From Nocardia mexicana NBRC 108244 (GTDB lineage: Bacteria; Actinomycetota; Actinomycetes; Mycobacteriales; Mycobacteriaceae): a stretch of 64,000 nt of DNA. The stretch spans positions 88,741 through 152,740 of the forward strand of contig NZ_BDBV01000050.1 of NCBI RefSeq assembly GCF_001613165.1. The letters are read 5' to 3'. Both the position numbers and the translations under genes were made by a program. Shown in pieces: positions 50,425 to 59,592 of the stretch; the first letter of the stretch is position 1, and each line of letters begins with the position of its first letter. The notes under the pieces were generated by a model. That model did no database searches. It was not told where the DNA came from and saw nothing but the letters and a program-made list of their open reading frames with translations.

Positions 50425-52142
50425 GTGAGCTGACACGCGCCCGCTACGCCGAACTGTTCGGTCCGACCGTCGGCGACCGAATTCGCCTGGCCGACACCGA
50501 TCTCCTGATCGAGATCACCGAGGACCGCAGCGGGGGACCGGGTTCGGCGGGGGACGAGGCGGTCTTCGGCGGCGGCAAGGTGCTGCGCGAATCGATGGGG
50601 CAGGCCCGCGCCACCCGCGCCGAGGGCACCCCCGACACCGTCATCACCGGCGTGGTGATCGTGGACCACTGGGGAATCATCAAGGCCGACGTCGGAATTC
50701 GGGACGGCCGCATCTGCGCCATCGGCAAGGCCGGTAACCCGGACATCATGGACGGGGTGCACCCGGATCTGGTGGTGGGCCCGTCGACGGAGATCATCGC
50801 GGGCAACGGGCGCATCGTCACCGCCGGCGCCATCGACTGTCACGTGCACTTCATCTGCCCGCAGCTGCTCGAGGAGGCGCTCGGCGGCGGCATCACCACC
50901 ATGATCGGCGGCGGCACCGGACCGGCCGAGGGCAGCAAGGCCACGACCGTCACGCCCGGATCCTGGCACCTGGGCCGCATGCTGGAGGCCACCGACGGGT
51001 GGCCGGTGAACATCCTGCTGCTGGGCAAGGGCAATACCGTGCGGCACGACTCGCTGTGGGAGCAATTGCGCGGCGGCGCAGGCGGATTCAAGCTGCACGA
51101 GGACTGGGGGACCACCCCGGCGGCCATCGATGCGGCGCTCACCGTCGCCGACGCGGCGGGCGTGCAGGTGGCGCTGCATTCGGACACGCTGAACGAGGCG
51201 GGGTTCGTGGAGGACACCCTCGCGGCGATCGCGGGCCGGGCCATCCACTCGTATCACACCGAGGGGGCGGGCGGCGGGCACGCGCCCGATATCATCACCG
51301 TCGCAGCGCATCCCAACGTGATGCCCAGTTCGACGAATCCGACCCGGCCGCACACCGTGAACACCCTCGACGAGCATCTGGACATGCTCATGGTGTGCCA
51401 CCACCTGAATCCGGGGATCCCGGAGGATCTTGCCTTCGCGGAGAGCCGGATCCGGCCGTCCACCATCGCCGCCGAGGATCTGCTGCACGACCTCGGCGCG
51501 ATCTCGATGATCGGCAGCGATTCGCAGGCGATGGGACGCATCGGCGAGGTGGTGATGCGGACGTGGCAGACCGCGCACATGATGAAGCGCCGCCGCGGCG
51601 CGCTGCCCGGCGACGGCGCCGCCGACAATCTGCGGGTGCGGCGCTATATCGCGAAATACACCATCGCCCCGGCGGTTACGCACGGCCTCGACCACGAGAT
51701 CGGTTCGGTCGAGGTGGGCAAGCTGGCGGATCTGGTGCTGTGGGAGCCCGCCTTCTTCGGCGTGCGCCCGCACGCCGTGCTGAAGGGCGGCGCGATCGCG
51801 TGGGCGGCGATGGGCGACGCCAACGCCTCCATCCCGACCCCGCAGCCGGTGCTGCCGCGGCCCATGTTCGGCGCGGCCCCCGTCGTGGCCGCGGGCACCT
51901 CGCTGCACTTCGTCTCCGAGCAGGCGATCGAGGACGGCCTGGCCGACCGGCTGCGGGTGAACCGGAGACTGGTGCCGGTGGCCAACGTCCGCAAGCGCAC
52001 CAAATCCGACCTGCCGCACAACGACGCCATGCCACGCATCGAGGTCGACCCCGACACCTTCACCGTCCGCGTGGACGGCGAGGTCTGGGCCGAGGACCCG
52101 GCCACCGAACTGCCCATGGCCCAGCGCTACTTCCTGTTCTGA
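50421..52142 (+). CDS. ureC: Urease alpha (catalytic) subunit
   Basis: A 573-residue amidohydrolase. All catalytic residues are visible: H141 and H143 (D-C-H-V-H-F), carbamylated K224 (G-G-F-K-L-H-E-D-W-G), H253, H279, flap C326-H327 (M-V-C-H-H-L) and D367. It hydrolyses urea to ammonia and carbamate at a two-nickel site. Start ATG overlaps ureB. Unlike the compact mycobacterial cluster, ureF does not follow. Confidence 0.98.
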   Translation: MSELTRARYAELFGPTVGDRIRLADTDLLIEITEDRSGGPGSAGDEAVFGGGKVLRESMGQARATRAEGTPDTVITGVVIVDHWGIIKADVGIRDGRICAIGKAGNPDIMDGVHPDLVVGPSTEIIAGNGRIVTAGAIDCHVHFICPQLLEEALGGGITTMIGGGTGPAEGSKATTVTPGSWHLGRMLEATDGWPVNILLLGKGNTVRHDSLWEQLRGGAGGFKLHEDWGTTPAAIDAALTVADAAGVQVALHSDTLNEAGFVEDTLAAIAGRAIHSYHTEGAGGGHAPDIITVAAHPNVMPSSTNPTRPHTVNTLDEHLDMLMVCHHLNPGIPEDLAFAESRIRPSTIAAEDLLHDLGAISMIGSDSQAMGRIGEVVMRTWQTAHMMKRRRGALPGDGAADNLRVRRYIAKYTIAPAVTHGLDHEIGSVEVGKLADLVLWEPAFFGVRPHAVLKGGAIAWAAMGDANASIPTPQPVLPRPMFGAAPVVAAGTSLHFVSEQAIEDGLADRLRVNRRLVPVANVRKRTKSDLPHNDAMPRIEVDPDTFTVRVDGEVWAEDPATELPMAQRYFLF

Positions 52143-52232
52143 ACCTCGATGCGCCCCTGGGCGTCTGCTGAGCTGCGGGTTCGCCCCTGAACTCGGTGGC
52201 GCGCCCCGGGCCCGCTGTGGTGTCATGGCGCG

Positions 52233-52862
52233 ATGACCTCTGGTGCGTTGCTCGGCTTCGTTGTGATCACCTCGCTGGCCGTCATGACACCCGGGCTGGA
52301 CACCATGCTGGTCTTGCGGAGTGCCGTGCTGGGCGGGCGGCGGCGCGGGCTGGCGGCGGTGGCGGGGATCAGCATCGGGTGCCTGGTATGGGGGACGGCG
52401 AGTGTGCTCGGGCTGACGGCGCTGCTGACCGCGTCGCGGCTCGCCTATGACGTGGTGCGCTTCCTGGGTGCGGCCTATCTGCTGTGGCTCGGCGGGTCGG
52501 CGCTGTGGAAAAGCCTGCGGCGCAACAGCGATGCGGCGCCGCCGGAATCCGAGGTGGCCGCGGTGGCGAGCAGTTGGGCGGCGTTGCGCGCGGGACTGCT
52601 GACCAATCTGCTCAACCCGAAGGTCGGCGTCTTCGCCATGAGCCTGCTGCCCCAGTTCCTGCCCGCGGGCGCCCCCGCGTGGGGCGCGCTGCTGGTCGCG
52701 ATGCACATCGGTATCGGCATCGTGTGGTACTCGGTGCTGACATCCCTTGCGGTGCGGGCGAAGTGGCTGCTCACCCGGGCGGCGGTGAAACGCTGGCTGG
52801 ACCGGGTCACCGCCACGGTCCTGATCGGTTTCGGCATCAAGCTGGCGACCGACGGGACCTGA
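52233..52862 (+). CDS. LysE/RhtB-family amino-acid exporter
   Basis: A 209-residue, six-helix membrane protein. ITSLAVMTPGLDTMLVLRSAV carries the family P-G-x-D/N motif near helix 1, and the central NLLNPKVGVFAMSLLPQF is the other LysE signature. It probably exports an amino acid or related compound. First gene of the block separating ureC from ureF. Confidence 0.9.
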   Translation: MTSGALLGFVVITSLAVMTPGLDTMLVLRSAVLGGRRRGLAAVAGISIGCLVWGTASVLGLTALLTASRLAYDVVRFLGAAYLLWLGGSALWKSLRRNSDAAPPESEVAAVASSWAALRAGLLTNLLNPKVGVFAMSLLPQFLPAGAPAWGALLVAMHIGIGIVWYSVLTSLAVRAKWLLTRAAVKRWLDRVTATVLIGFGIKLATDGT

Positions 52863-52881
52863 CGGTGGCAGACTGGCCGGT

Positions 52882-53544
52882 ATGACGAATGCCGAATGGG
52901 GTGCGGTCGACCGGTATCTGGTGGACACGATGGTGGGGGACGGGGATTCCGATGTGTTCCAGGAGAATTCGGCGGCGGGATTGCCGTCGATCGATGTGTC
53001 GCCACCGCAGGGGAAGTTCCTGCACCTGATCGCGGTGTCGACGGGGGCGCGGCGCGTGCTGGAGATCGGGACGCTGGGCGGGTACAGCACGCTGTGGCTG
53101 GCCCGGGCGGTGGGGCCCGAGGGGCGGGTCGTCACCCTGGAGTACGCGCCCGAGCACGCCGAGGTGGCCCGGAAGAACCTGGACGGCAAGGGCGTCGGCG
53201 ACCGGGTGGAGATCCGCGTCGGCGCGGCGCTGGACAGCCTGCCGGTCCTGGCCGAGGAGAATCCGGACCCGTTCGACCTCGTGTTCATCGATGCCGACAA
53301 GATCAACAACTCGAACTATGTGCGCTGGGCGCTGCGGCTGACCCGCAAGGGGTCGGTGATCATCGTCGACAATGTCGTGCGCAACGGCGGCATCGCCGCG
53401 GCGGACTCCGCCGACGCCGCCGTGCGCGCCAGCCGCGAGGTGCTCGAACTGCTCGCCGCGGAGCCGCGGGTGGACGCGACCGCGCTGCAGACCGTCGGCG
53501 GCAAGGGCTGGGACGGTTTCGCCTACGCGGTCGTCACCGGCTGA
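52882..53544 (+). CDS. O-methyltransferase, COMT-like (family 3)
   Basis: A 220-residue SAM-dependent methyltransferase. Motif I is VLEIGTLGGYSTLWLA, followed by LEYAPEHAEVA, F-I-D-A-D-K (metal and SAM site) and IIVDNVVRNG. Members are Mg-dependent catechol-type O-methyltransferases. 19 nt after the LysE gene, possibly cotranscribed. Substrate unknown. Confidence 0.9.
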   Translation: MTNAEWGAVDRYLVDTMVGDGDSDVFQENSAAGLPSIDVSPPQGKFLHLIAVSTGARRVLEIGTLGGYSTLWLARAVGPEGRVVTLEYAPEHAEVARKNLDGKGVGDRVEIRVGAALDSLPVLAEENPDPFDLVFIDADKINNSNYVRWALRLTRKGSVIIVDNVVRNGGIAAADSADAAVRASREVLELLAAEPRVDATALQTVGGKGWDGFAYAVVTG

Positions 53545-53547
53545 CCG

Positions 53548-54339
53548 TCAGTCCCGCTGCCCGCCGAAGGCCATGAGCGCCACGGTGGCTCCGGCGGGGT
53601 CGGCGATGACGGCGATCCGGGACGGGCCCGGCATGTCGGCGGGTTCGCTGATCGTCTTTCCGCCCAGTTCGGCGGCCCGGGCGACCGTGGCGTCGCAGTC
53701 CGGCACGTGGATCGTCATCGCCCAGAACGGGGCCGGTTCGCCCGGCCGGGCCGCCGCGGCGCCGCCGAATTCACCACCGTCGCTGCCGGTGGTGAGCGCC
53801 TGGTACGGCTTGTCGACGGCGGTTTCCCAGGCGGCGTTGCGGTAGATCCAGCCGAGCACCGTCGCGTAGTGCGCCATCGCGTCGGCGGGGGCGCCGACGG
53901 CCGTGTACTGCACCCAGCACGGGTTGTTCGGCTGGGACCAGCGCTCGGTGCCGGGGTGGCCGGTCAGGTGGGCGATGCCGTAGCCCGCGCCGTCGGGGTC
54001 TCCGAGGATGGCGAACTCGAGTTGGCCGGGGACCTCGGTGAATTCGCAGAACGTCGAGGCGCCGGCGGCGGTGGCGGCGGCGACGGTCGCCCGGACGTCC
54101 GCGACCGCGAAGTACGGCAGCCACATCGCGGGCTTGACGTCGCCGTCCGGTGCCGTGGCCGACGCGATGCCCGCGACCTGCGCACCGCCCTGCCGCAGGA
54201 CGGTGTAGTGGCCGTTCTCGGCGCCGGTGTCCTCGGCGGTCCAGCCGAACAGGCCGGTGTAGAACTCGGCGGCGGCGGCGATATCGGGTGCGGTGACATC
54301 GAACCAGCAGGGCGCGCCCGGGTCGAAACCAGAAGGCAT
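53548..54339 (-). CDS. VOC-superfamily protein, two tandem domains
   Basis: A 263-residue protein made of two glyoxalase/bleomycin-resistance-like modules: PCWFDVTAPDIAAAAEFYTG begins the first and PCWVQYTAVGAPADAMAHYA the second. Such proteins act as lyases, dioxygenases or antibiotic-binding proteins; activity cannot be assigned. ATG 54339 follows GAGGAGACTGTC. Convergent with the O-methyltransferase (3-nt gap). Confidence 0.87.
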   Translation of the reverse strand: MPSGFDPGAPCWFDVTAPDIAAAAEFYTGLFGWTAEDTGAENGHYTVLRQGGAQVAGIASATAPDGDVKPAMWLPYFAVADVRATVAAATAAGASTFCEFTEVPGQLEFAILGDPDGAGYGIAHLTGHPGTERWSQPNNPCWVQYTAVGAPADAMAHYATVLGWIYRNAAWETAVDKPYQALTTGSDGGEFGGAAAARPGEPAPFWAMTIHVPDCDATVARAAELGGKTISEPADMPGPSRIAVIADPAGATVALMAFGGQRD

Positions 54340-54424
54340 GACAGTCTCCTCGGGTTGTGCGGGCCGCCGGAGATGCGCCCCGCGAAGCACGTGCACCGGT
54401 GTAGACGGAGCGCGCCGCGCCGAT

Positions 54425-55090
54425 TCATCGGTGCGAATCGGCGGCGAAACCGTCACACAGGGCCGCCAGCCCCGTCTGCAGCATCCGCTCCGGATTCAGC
54501 AGATCGCCGCCGCCGGTGCCCTCGAGGGGCGCCAGCGCGGGCGGTGTCGGCCAGCACGGGGAACCCTCCAGCAGGGCGGTGAGCCCGGAGACCTCCTCCT
54601 GCTCCCCGTCGCGCTTGGCCAGCATCGCGGCGCTGACCTGCTGCAGTGCGATGCCCGCGATATAGCTCCACACCGACAGCGACATCCGCGTGGCCTGTCG
54701 GGGATCGTCGGTCAGCTCGCCGAAGCCCTCCACCAGCCACGCCAGGCAGGCCAGGCTGTGCGGGCCGAAGTTGTAGCGCGGCACCGCGAAGGTGAACAGC
54801 ACCCAGGGGTGGTCCTGGTACAGCTGCCAGTCGATCTCGGCGGCGATGCGGACGCGGTCGCGCCACGTCCACTCCGGGTGCGGCGGCGGATACGGGTCGC
54901 GCCGCGCCACCTCGTCGGTCATCTCCGCCAGCAGGGCGTCCTTGTTGGGCACGTGGCGGTACAGCGACATCGCGCCCACGCCCATCCGATCGGCGATCCG
55001 CCGCATCGACAGCGCGTCCAGGCCGTCCTCGTCGGCGAGTGCGATGGCCGCGTCGACGATGGCGGCGCGGGTGAGCTTGGGGTCCGTCAC
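54425..55090 (-). CDS. TetR-family repressor of an MFS drug exporter
   Basis: A 221-residue TetR protein of the TetR_C-type (tetracycline repressor-like) group. The HTH is at ~8-60 (AIVDAAIALADEDGLDALSMRRIADRMGVG split around MSLYRHVPNKDALL). It is divergent from an MFS exporter, and the region between contains a perfect operator (55146-55160). Confidence 0.9.
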   Translation of the reverse strand: MTDPKLTRAAIVDAAIALADEDGLDALSMRRIADRMGVGAMSLYRHVPNKDALLAEMTDEVARRDPYPPPHPEWTWRDRVRIAAEIDWQLYQDHPWVLFTFAVPRYNFGPHSLACLAWLVEGFGELTDDPRQATRMSLSVWSYIAGIALQQVSAAMLAKRDGEQEEVSGLTALLEGSPCWPTPPALAPLEGTGGGDLLNPERMLQTGLAALCDGFAADSHR

Positions 55091-55121
55091 CGATAACTCG
55101 CTTTCGTTTTACGGGCCGGGT

Positions 55122-55160
55122 GCGTACGCTGTACCCAGCTGTTGAGCGTACGTCGTACGC
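55122..55160. promoter_or_regulatory. TetR operator cluster GCGTACG-T-CGTACGC
   Basis: GCGTACG-T-CGTACGC at 55146-55160 is a perfect 15-bp palindrome. A second self-complementary half, GCGTACGC, is at 55122-55129. Both lie between the TetR and MFS genes. Confidence 0.75.
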
Positions 55161-55179
55161 GTGATTCGAAGGATAGGTG

Positions 55180-56694
55180 ATGGTGGGTCTCGACACCCGT
55201 GCGACCACGACTCCGCGCCGCGCCTGGCTGGGCCTTGCAGTGCTCGTCCTGCCGGTGCTGCTGGTGTCGATGGATATGTCGGTGCTCTTCCTGGCGATGC
55301 CGACGCTCACCGAACACCTGGATCCCTCGGCCTCCCAGCAGCTCTGGATTCTCGACATCTACGGCTTCATGATCGCCGGTCTGCTGATCACCATGGGCAA
55401 CCTGGGCGACCGGATCGGGCGGCGCAACATCCTGCTGGCCGGGGCGGCGTTGTTCGGTATCGCCTCGGCGCTGGCGGCGTTCGCGCCGAGCGCCGGCGTG
55501 CTGATCGCGGCGCGGGCGCTGATGGGAATCGGCGGCGCCACCCTGCTGCCGTCGAGCCTGGCGCTGATCACGAGCCTGTTCCCGGACCCGCGCACCCGCG
55601 GTACGGCGATCGGCGTGTGGACGGCGTTCTTCGCGGGCGGGTCCGCCGTGGGCCCGATCATCGGCGGCATGCTGCTGCACGGCTTCTGGTGGGGTTCGGT
55701 ATTCCTGATCAACGCGCCCGTGGTCCTGGTCCTGGTGCTGGCCGGGCCGTTCGTGCTGCCCGAGCATCGGGCGGCCGGGCGGGGGCCGCTGGATCTGATC
55801 AGCGTGGCGCTGTCGATCGGCGGCATCCTGCCGACGGTGTACGCGGTGAAGCAGGCGGCCGCCGAGGGGATCGACGCCGAGGTGTTGATCGCGGGCGTCT
55901 TCGGCGTGATCGTGCTGGTGCTGTTCGTTCGGCGGCAGCGACACCTGGCCGAGCCGCTGCTGGATCTGGCGCTGTTCCGGCGCGGATCGTTCTCCGTGGC
56001 AATCGGTTCCAGCACGATCGGCATGATGTCGCTGGCCGGGATGAGCTATATGACCAGCATCTACCTGCAGTCGGTGACGGGGCGGGACGTGCTGGAGGCG
56101 GCGCTGCTCGGCATCCCGATGGCGATCGCGGTGTTCGTGCTGTCGATGAGCGGCGCGCGGGTGGCCCAGTGGCTGGGTGTGCGGACGTCCTTCGTGCTGG
56201 CGTTGTGCGCGGCCGCCGTCGGCAACCTGATGCTGCTCGGCGTCGGCGTGGACGGCGGAATCGGGTGGTACATAGCCGGTTCCACGATCGCGGGCCTCGG
56301 GTACGGCGTGGTCTTCACGCTGGTGTCGGAGGTGGCGGTGTCGTCGGTGCCGCCCGAGCGGGCGGGCTCGGCGGTGGGAATCTCGGAGACGAGTTTCGAA
56401 CTGGGCAATGCGCTGGGCCTGGCGCTGCTGGGTTCGCTTGCGGCGCTGGTGTTCCGGTCCGGCGGCGACTTCGCGCCCACGCTCGGCGAGACCCTCGTGC
56501 AGGCGGGCGGGGACGCCGGTCTGGTGCATGCGGCGCGCGAGTCGTTCGTGACCGGCATGCATGTCGCCATCGGGGTCGGCGTGGCGCTGCTGCTGGTGAT
56601 GGCGGTGATCGCGATGCGCGCGGCGCGGCCCGGACGGACCGATGCGGGCTCGGCGGCGCGTGTCGCGGAGGCGGCGGACGCCGGGGTGAGCTGA
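55180..56694 (+). CDS. DHA2-type MFS multidrug exporter (14 helices)
   Basis: A 504-residue transporter of the QacA/EmrB group. Motif D1 is MDMSVLFLAMPTL, motif A is GNLGDRIGRRNILL and motif C is AVGPIIGG. It is a proton-coupled exporter of cationic or lipophilic drugs, controlled by the divergent TetR. ATG 55180 or GTG 55177 may be the start. Confidence 0.9.
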   Translation: MVGLDTRATTTPRRAWLGLAVLVLPVLLVSMDMSVLFLAMPTLTEHLDPSASQQLWILDIYGFMIAGLLITMGNLGDRIGRRNILLAGAALFGIASALAAFAPSAGVLIAARALMGIGGATLLPSSLALITSLFPDPRTRGTAIGVWTAFFAGGSAVGPIIGGMLLHGFWWGSVFLINAPVVLVLVLAGPFVLPEHRAAGRGPLDLISVALSIGGILPTVYAVKQAAAEGIDAEVLIAGVFGVIVLVLFVRRQRHLAEPLLDLALFRRGSFSVAIGSSTIGMMSLAGMSYMTSIYLQSVTGRDVLEAALLGIPMAIAVFVLSMSGARVAQWLGVRTSFVLALCAAAVGNLMLLGVGVDGGIGWYIAGSTIAGLGYGVVFTLVSEVAVSSVPPERAGSAVGISETSFELGNALGLALLGSLAALVFRSGGDFAPTLGETLVQAGGDAGLVHAARESFVTGMHVAIGVGVALLLVMAVIAMRAARPGRTDAGSAARVAEAADAGVS

Positions 56695-56801
56695 TCCCGC
56701 GGCCGGCCCACGGAATGCGTTGTGGGCAGCCGCAGTCCGCGGGATTGCGATCCGGTGACGATTCCTGCCGGAGATCAAGGTGAGCGCACTACAGTCGACC
56801 T

Positions 56802-57665
56802 GTGACCGATAGCACGTCCAATGGTCGTCCGCTGGCCGAGCGGGTGGCGACGCGCTTGCTGTACCCGACCTCCCGGCCGCGGGACCGGGCGCTGCGCGAG
56901 GCCGTCTCCGGCAAGGTGGTGCTGGTGACCGGCGCCTCGCACGGCATCGGGAAGTGGACCGTGCGCAAGCTCGCGGCCGCCGGTGCGGTGGTGCTGCTGG
57001 TGGCGCGGTCGCTCGAGGATCTCGAGGAGGTCGCGGCCGAGATCGCCGCCGACGGCGGCGTGGCCCACGTCTACCGCGCAGACCTGACCGATATGGCGGC
57101 CACCGACCGGCTCGCCCGGGAGATCCTCGCGACCCACGGGCACGTCGACGTCGTGATCAACAACGCGGGCAAGTCGATTCGGCGCGCGATCGACCGGTCC
57201 TACGACCGGTTCCACGACTTCACCCGCACCATCGACGTGAACTATCTCGGCCCGGTGCGGCTGCTGCTCACGCTGCTGCCGAGCATGCGCGAACGCAAGC
57301 AGGGGCATATCGTCAACATCTCCACCTGGGGGCTGCGGATGCCGCCGGCGCCGCGCTGGGCGGCCTACGGCGCCTCGAAGGCGGCCTTCGACCAGTGGCT
57401 GCGGACCGTCGCCACCGAGATCGCGAGCGATAACGTCCACACCACCTCGGTGTACATGCCGCTGGTGCACACCCGCATGAGCGCCCCGACGAATTTCGGC
57501 AGCATGCCCGGTCTCACGGCCGAGGAGGCGGCCGACGTGGTCTGCCACGCCGTGGTGGCCAAGCCGGTGGAGATCTCCCCGTGGTGGAGCGGTCCGCTGC
57601 AGGCGTGGACCGATCTCACCCGGGGCCCGGCGCAGCGCTTCATGTCCCGCAGCTTCCGCCGCTGA
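56802..57665 (+). CDS. SDR-family oxidoreductase (fatty-acyl reductase-like)
   Basis: A 287-residue SDR with a ~35-residue N-terminal extension, TGASHGIGK cofactor loop, NNAGKSIRRAI, S in IVNISTWG and Y-G-A-S-K. The NAGKSIRR pattern after the NNAG and the C-terminal FMSRSFRR tail resemble the mycobacterial SDRs that reduce long-chain or mycolate-type keto lipids. GTG 56802 is the start. Substrate not certain. Confidence 0.85.
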   Translation: MTDSTSNGRPLAERVATRLLYPTSRPRDRALREAVSGKVVLVTGASHGIGKWTVRKLAAAGAVVLLVARSLEDLEEVAAEIAADGGVAHVYRADLTDMAATDRLAREILATHGHVDVVINNAGKSIRRAIDRSYDRFHDFTRTIDVNYLGPVRLLLTLLPSMRERKQGHIVNISTWGLRMPPAPRWAAYGASKAAFDQWLRTVATEIASDNVHTTSVYMPLVHTRMSAPTNFGSMPGLTAEEAADVVCHAVVAKPVEISPWWSGPLQAWTDLTRGPAQRFMSRSFRR

Positions 57666-57755
57666 GTGCTGTCGCCCGCGGCGGCCGTTGCCCGCAGCGC
57701 GGTTGTCGGCGTGGCGCGGCAGCACGCCGAATGTGCTGCGGGCGAACGCGGGTGG

Positions 57756-58733
57756 TTACGGGATCAGCACGACTTTTCCGGTGGTGGCTCGGGTTTCGAG
57801 TGCGCGGTGCGCGGCCGCGGCCTCGGCGAGCGGGAATCGCTGGACGCCTGGGCGGAGGCGGCCGGATGCGGCCTTCGCGAGGGCGGTGGTTTCGAGGTTG
57901 CGGATGCCGCCCGCGCGTTCGAGCATCGGCGGGCCGAGGACATACTTGTCGGTGATCTCGCGTTCGGCCAGGAACCTCTCGTCCAGCTCGACCTGTTCGC
58001 CGCCGCTCCAGCCGAACACCAGCCGGGTGCCGCCCTTGCCGAGCAGATCGATGGCGGCGCGGGCGATCTCACCGCCGACGCCGTCGAACAGCAGGGCCGC
58101 GGGTCGTTCGCCGAACCGCTCCCGGACCGTATCGGCCCATCCCGGCTGCCGGTAGTCGAGGGCGAGGTCGGCGCCGTTGGCGGCCACGAGATCGGCCTTG
58201 GCCTGCCCGCCCGCCAGCCCGACCACGGTGAGCCCGTTGTTCTTCAGGTGCTGCACCAGCAGCGTGCCGATGCCGCCGGCGGCGGCCGTGACGACGGCGA
58301 TATCGCCGGGTACCAGCGTGGCGAACTGCAGAATCCCGAACGTGGTCCGGCCGGTGCCGATCATCGCGACGGCCGCGGCCGGATCGAGCCCGTCCGGAAG
58401 TGCGTGCAGCTGTTCGACTCCGGTGACGGCGAGCTCGGCGTACCCGCCCGGCACGGGACCGAGATAGGCGACAACCGCTGTGCCGAGCCACTTCTCATCG
58501 ACACCGGGCCCGATCCGGTCGACGACACCGGCGACCTCCCGCCCGGGGACGGTCGGCAGTTCCGGCGGCGGAAACGGCCCCGGTCGACCGCTGCGGATCG
58601 CCGTATCGACGAAATGGACTCCGGCCGCGGCCACGTCGATGCGCACCTGTCCGGCGCCCGGCTCCGGATCCTCGAGGGTCTCGTAGCGCAGGTTCTCGGC
58701 GGGGCCGAACTCGTGCAGTCGAATCGCATGCAT
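57756..58733 (-). CDS. Zinc-independent quinone oxidoreductase (MDR family)
   Basis: A 325-residue medium-chain dehydrogenase of the QOR type. There are no structural zinc cysteines. The NADPH loop is AAAGGIGTLLVQ, with LPTVPGREVAGVV and FDGVGGEIARAA. It reduces quinones or other enones with NADPH. ATG 58733 is preferred; ATGs at 58739-58742 are also possible. It lies directly before ureF on the opposite strand. Confidence 0.88.
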   Translation of the reverse strand: MHAIRLHEFGPAENLRYETLEDPEPGAGQVRIDVAAAGVHFVDTAIRSGRPGPFPPPELPTVPGREVAGVVDRIGPGVDEKWLGTAVVAYLGPVPGGYAELAVTGVEQLHALPDGLDPAAAVAMIGTGRTTFGILQFATLVPGDIAVVTAAAGGIGTLLVQHLKNNGLTVVGLAGGQAKADLVAANGADLALDYRQPGWADTVRERFGERPAALLFDGVGGEIARAAIDLLGKGGTRLVFGWSGGEQVELDERFLAEREITDKYVLGPPMLERAGGIRNLETTALAKAASGRLRPGVQRFPLAEAAAAHRALETRATTGKVVLIP

Positions 58734-58882
58734 GGGCATCATCCTGCAACCTTCACTTGGGTTCAGGTCAATCGCCCGGCCTGTGCGCTGGGCCACCGTG
58801 GTCCGGTGCGACTCGTGCCGCCGTGGATCCCGGCGCCGCCGGGTGCATAGGATCGGGGAGTGCGAGAGCGGGAAGTGCGGCG

Positions 58883-59515
58883 ATGAGTCTGGCGGTATTG
58901 CTGACGCTGGCCGACTCGCGGCTGCCCATCGGGGGGCATGTGCATTCCGGCGGGGTCGAGGAGGCGATCTCGTCCGGGCTGCTGCGCGACGTGGCGTCGG
59001 TGGAGGCCTACCTGCTGCGGCGGATTCGCACCTCGGGCCTGGTGTCCGCATCGCTGGCCGCCGCGGTGTGCGGCGGGGAACTGACGCCGGGACGCGCGGA
59101 GCTGGAAGCCGACGCGCGCACCCCGGCGCCCGCCGCGCGCACGGCCTCGCGAGCCCAGGGGAGAGGGCTGCTGCGCTTGGCGAAGCAGGTATGGCCAGGC
59201 GGCGACTGGTCCGCGCTCGGCACCCGACCGCACCTGTCGACGGTGTTCGGTGTGGTGGGCACCGTGGCGGGGGCGACGCCCGACGAGATCGCCGGGGTCG
59301 TCGTGTACACAACCATGACGGGTGCCGCGACCGCGGCGCAGCGGCTGCTGGCCCTGGACCCGGCGGCCGTGGCGGCCTGCACCATCCGGCTCGCCGAATC
59401 CTGCGATCGGACCGCGGCGGAAGCCGTGAAAGGCCTTGCGGCGCTGTCCGACCCACTACAGGACGTGCTCGCCGAGCGGCACCTCCGGCGCGAGATGCCG
59501 CTGTTCGCTTCCTGA
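58883..59515 (+). CDS. ureF: Urease accessory protein UreF
   Basis: A 210-residue helical UreF: LLTLADSRLPIGGHVHSGGVEEA near the start, LGTRPHLSTVFGVVG and the C-terminal ERHLRREMPLFAS. It forms the UreF-UreD-UreG complex that loads nickel into urease and controls the GTPase. ATG 58883 follows GGAAGTGCGGCG. First gene of the displaced ureFGD unit. Confidence 0.95.
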   Translation: MSLAVLLTLADSRLPIGGHVHSGGVEEAISSGLLRDVASVEAYLLRRIRTSGLVSASLAAAVCGGELTPGRAELEADARTPAPAARTASRAQGRGLLRLAKQVWPGGDWSALGTRPHLSTVFGVVGTVAGATPDEIAGVVVYTTMTGAATAAQRLLALDPAAVAACTIRLAESCDRTAAEAVKGLAALSDPLQDVLAERHLRREMPLFAS

Positions 59516-59592
59516 GCGGCCGCGGGGTTGCCGGGAGGCGGGTAACACGGGGTTTACACGGGTCGGTCAGGATGGGTCGGAAAGGAGTGACC

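Noticed and set aside
50088..53309. A 1073-codon open frame on the minus strand across ureB-ureC and the O-methyltransferase
   Set aside because: It is antisense to clear urease genes with intact catalytic motifs. Its composition (Arg/Pro/Gly/His, no domain) is that of a GC-rich shadow frame.
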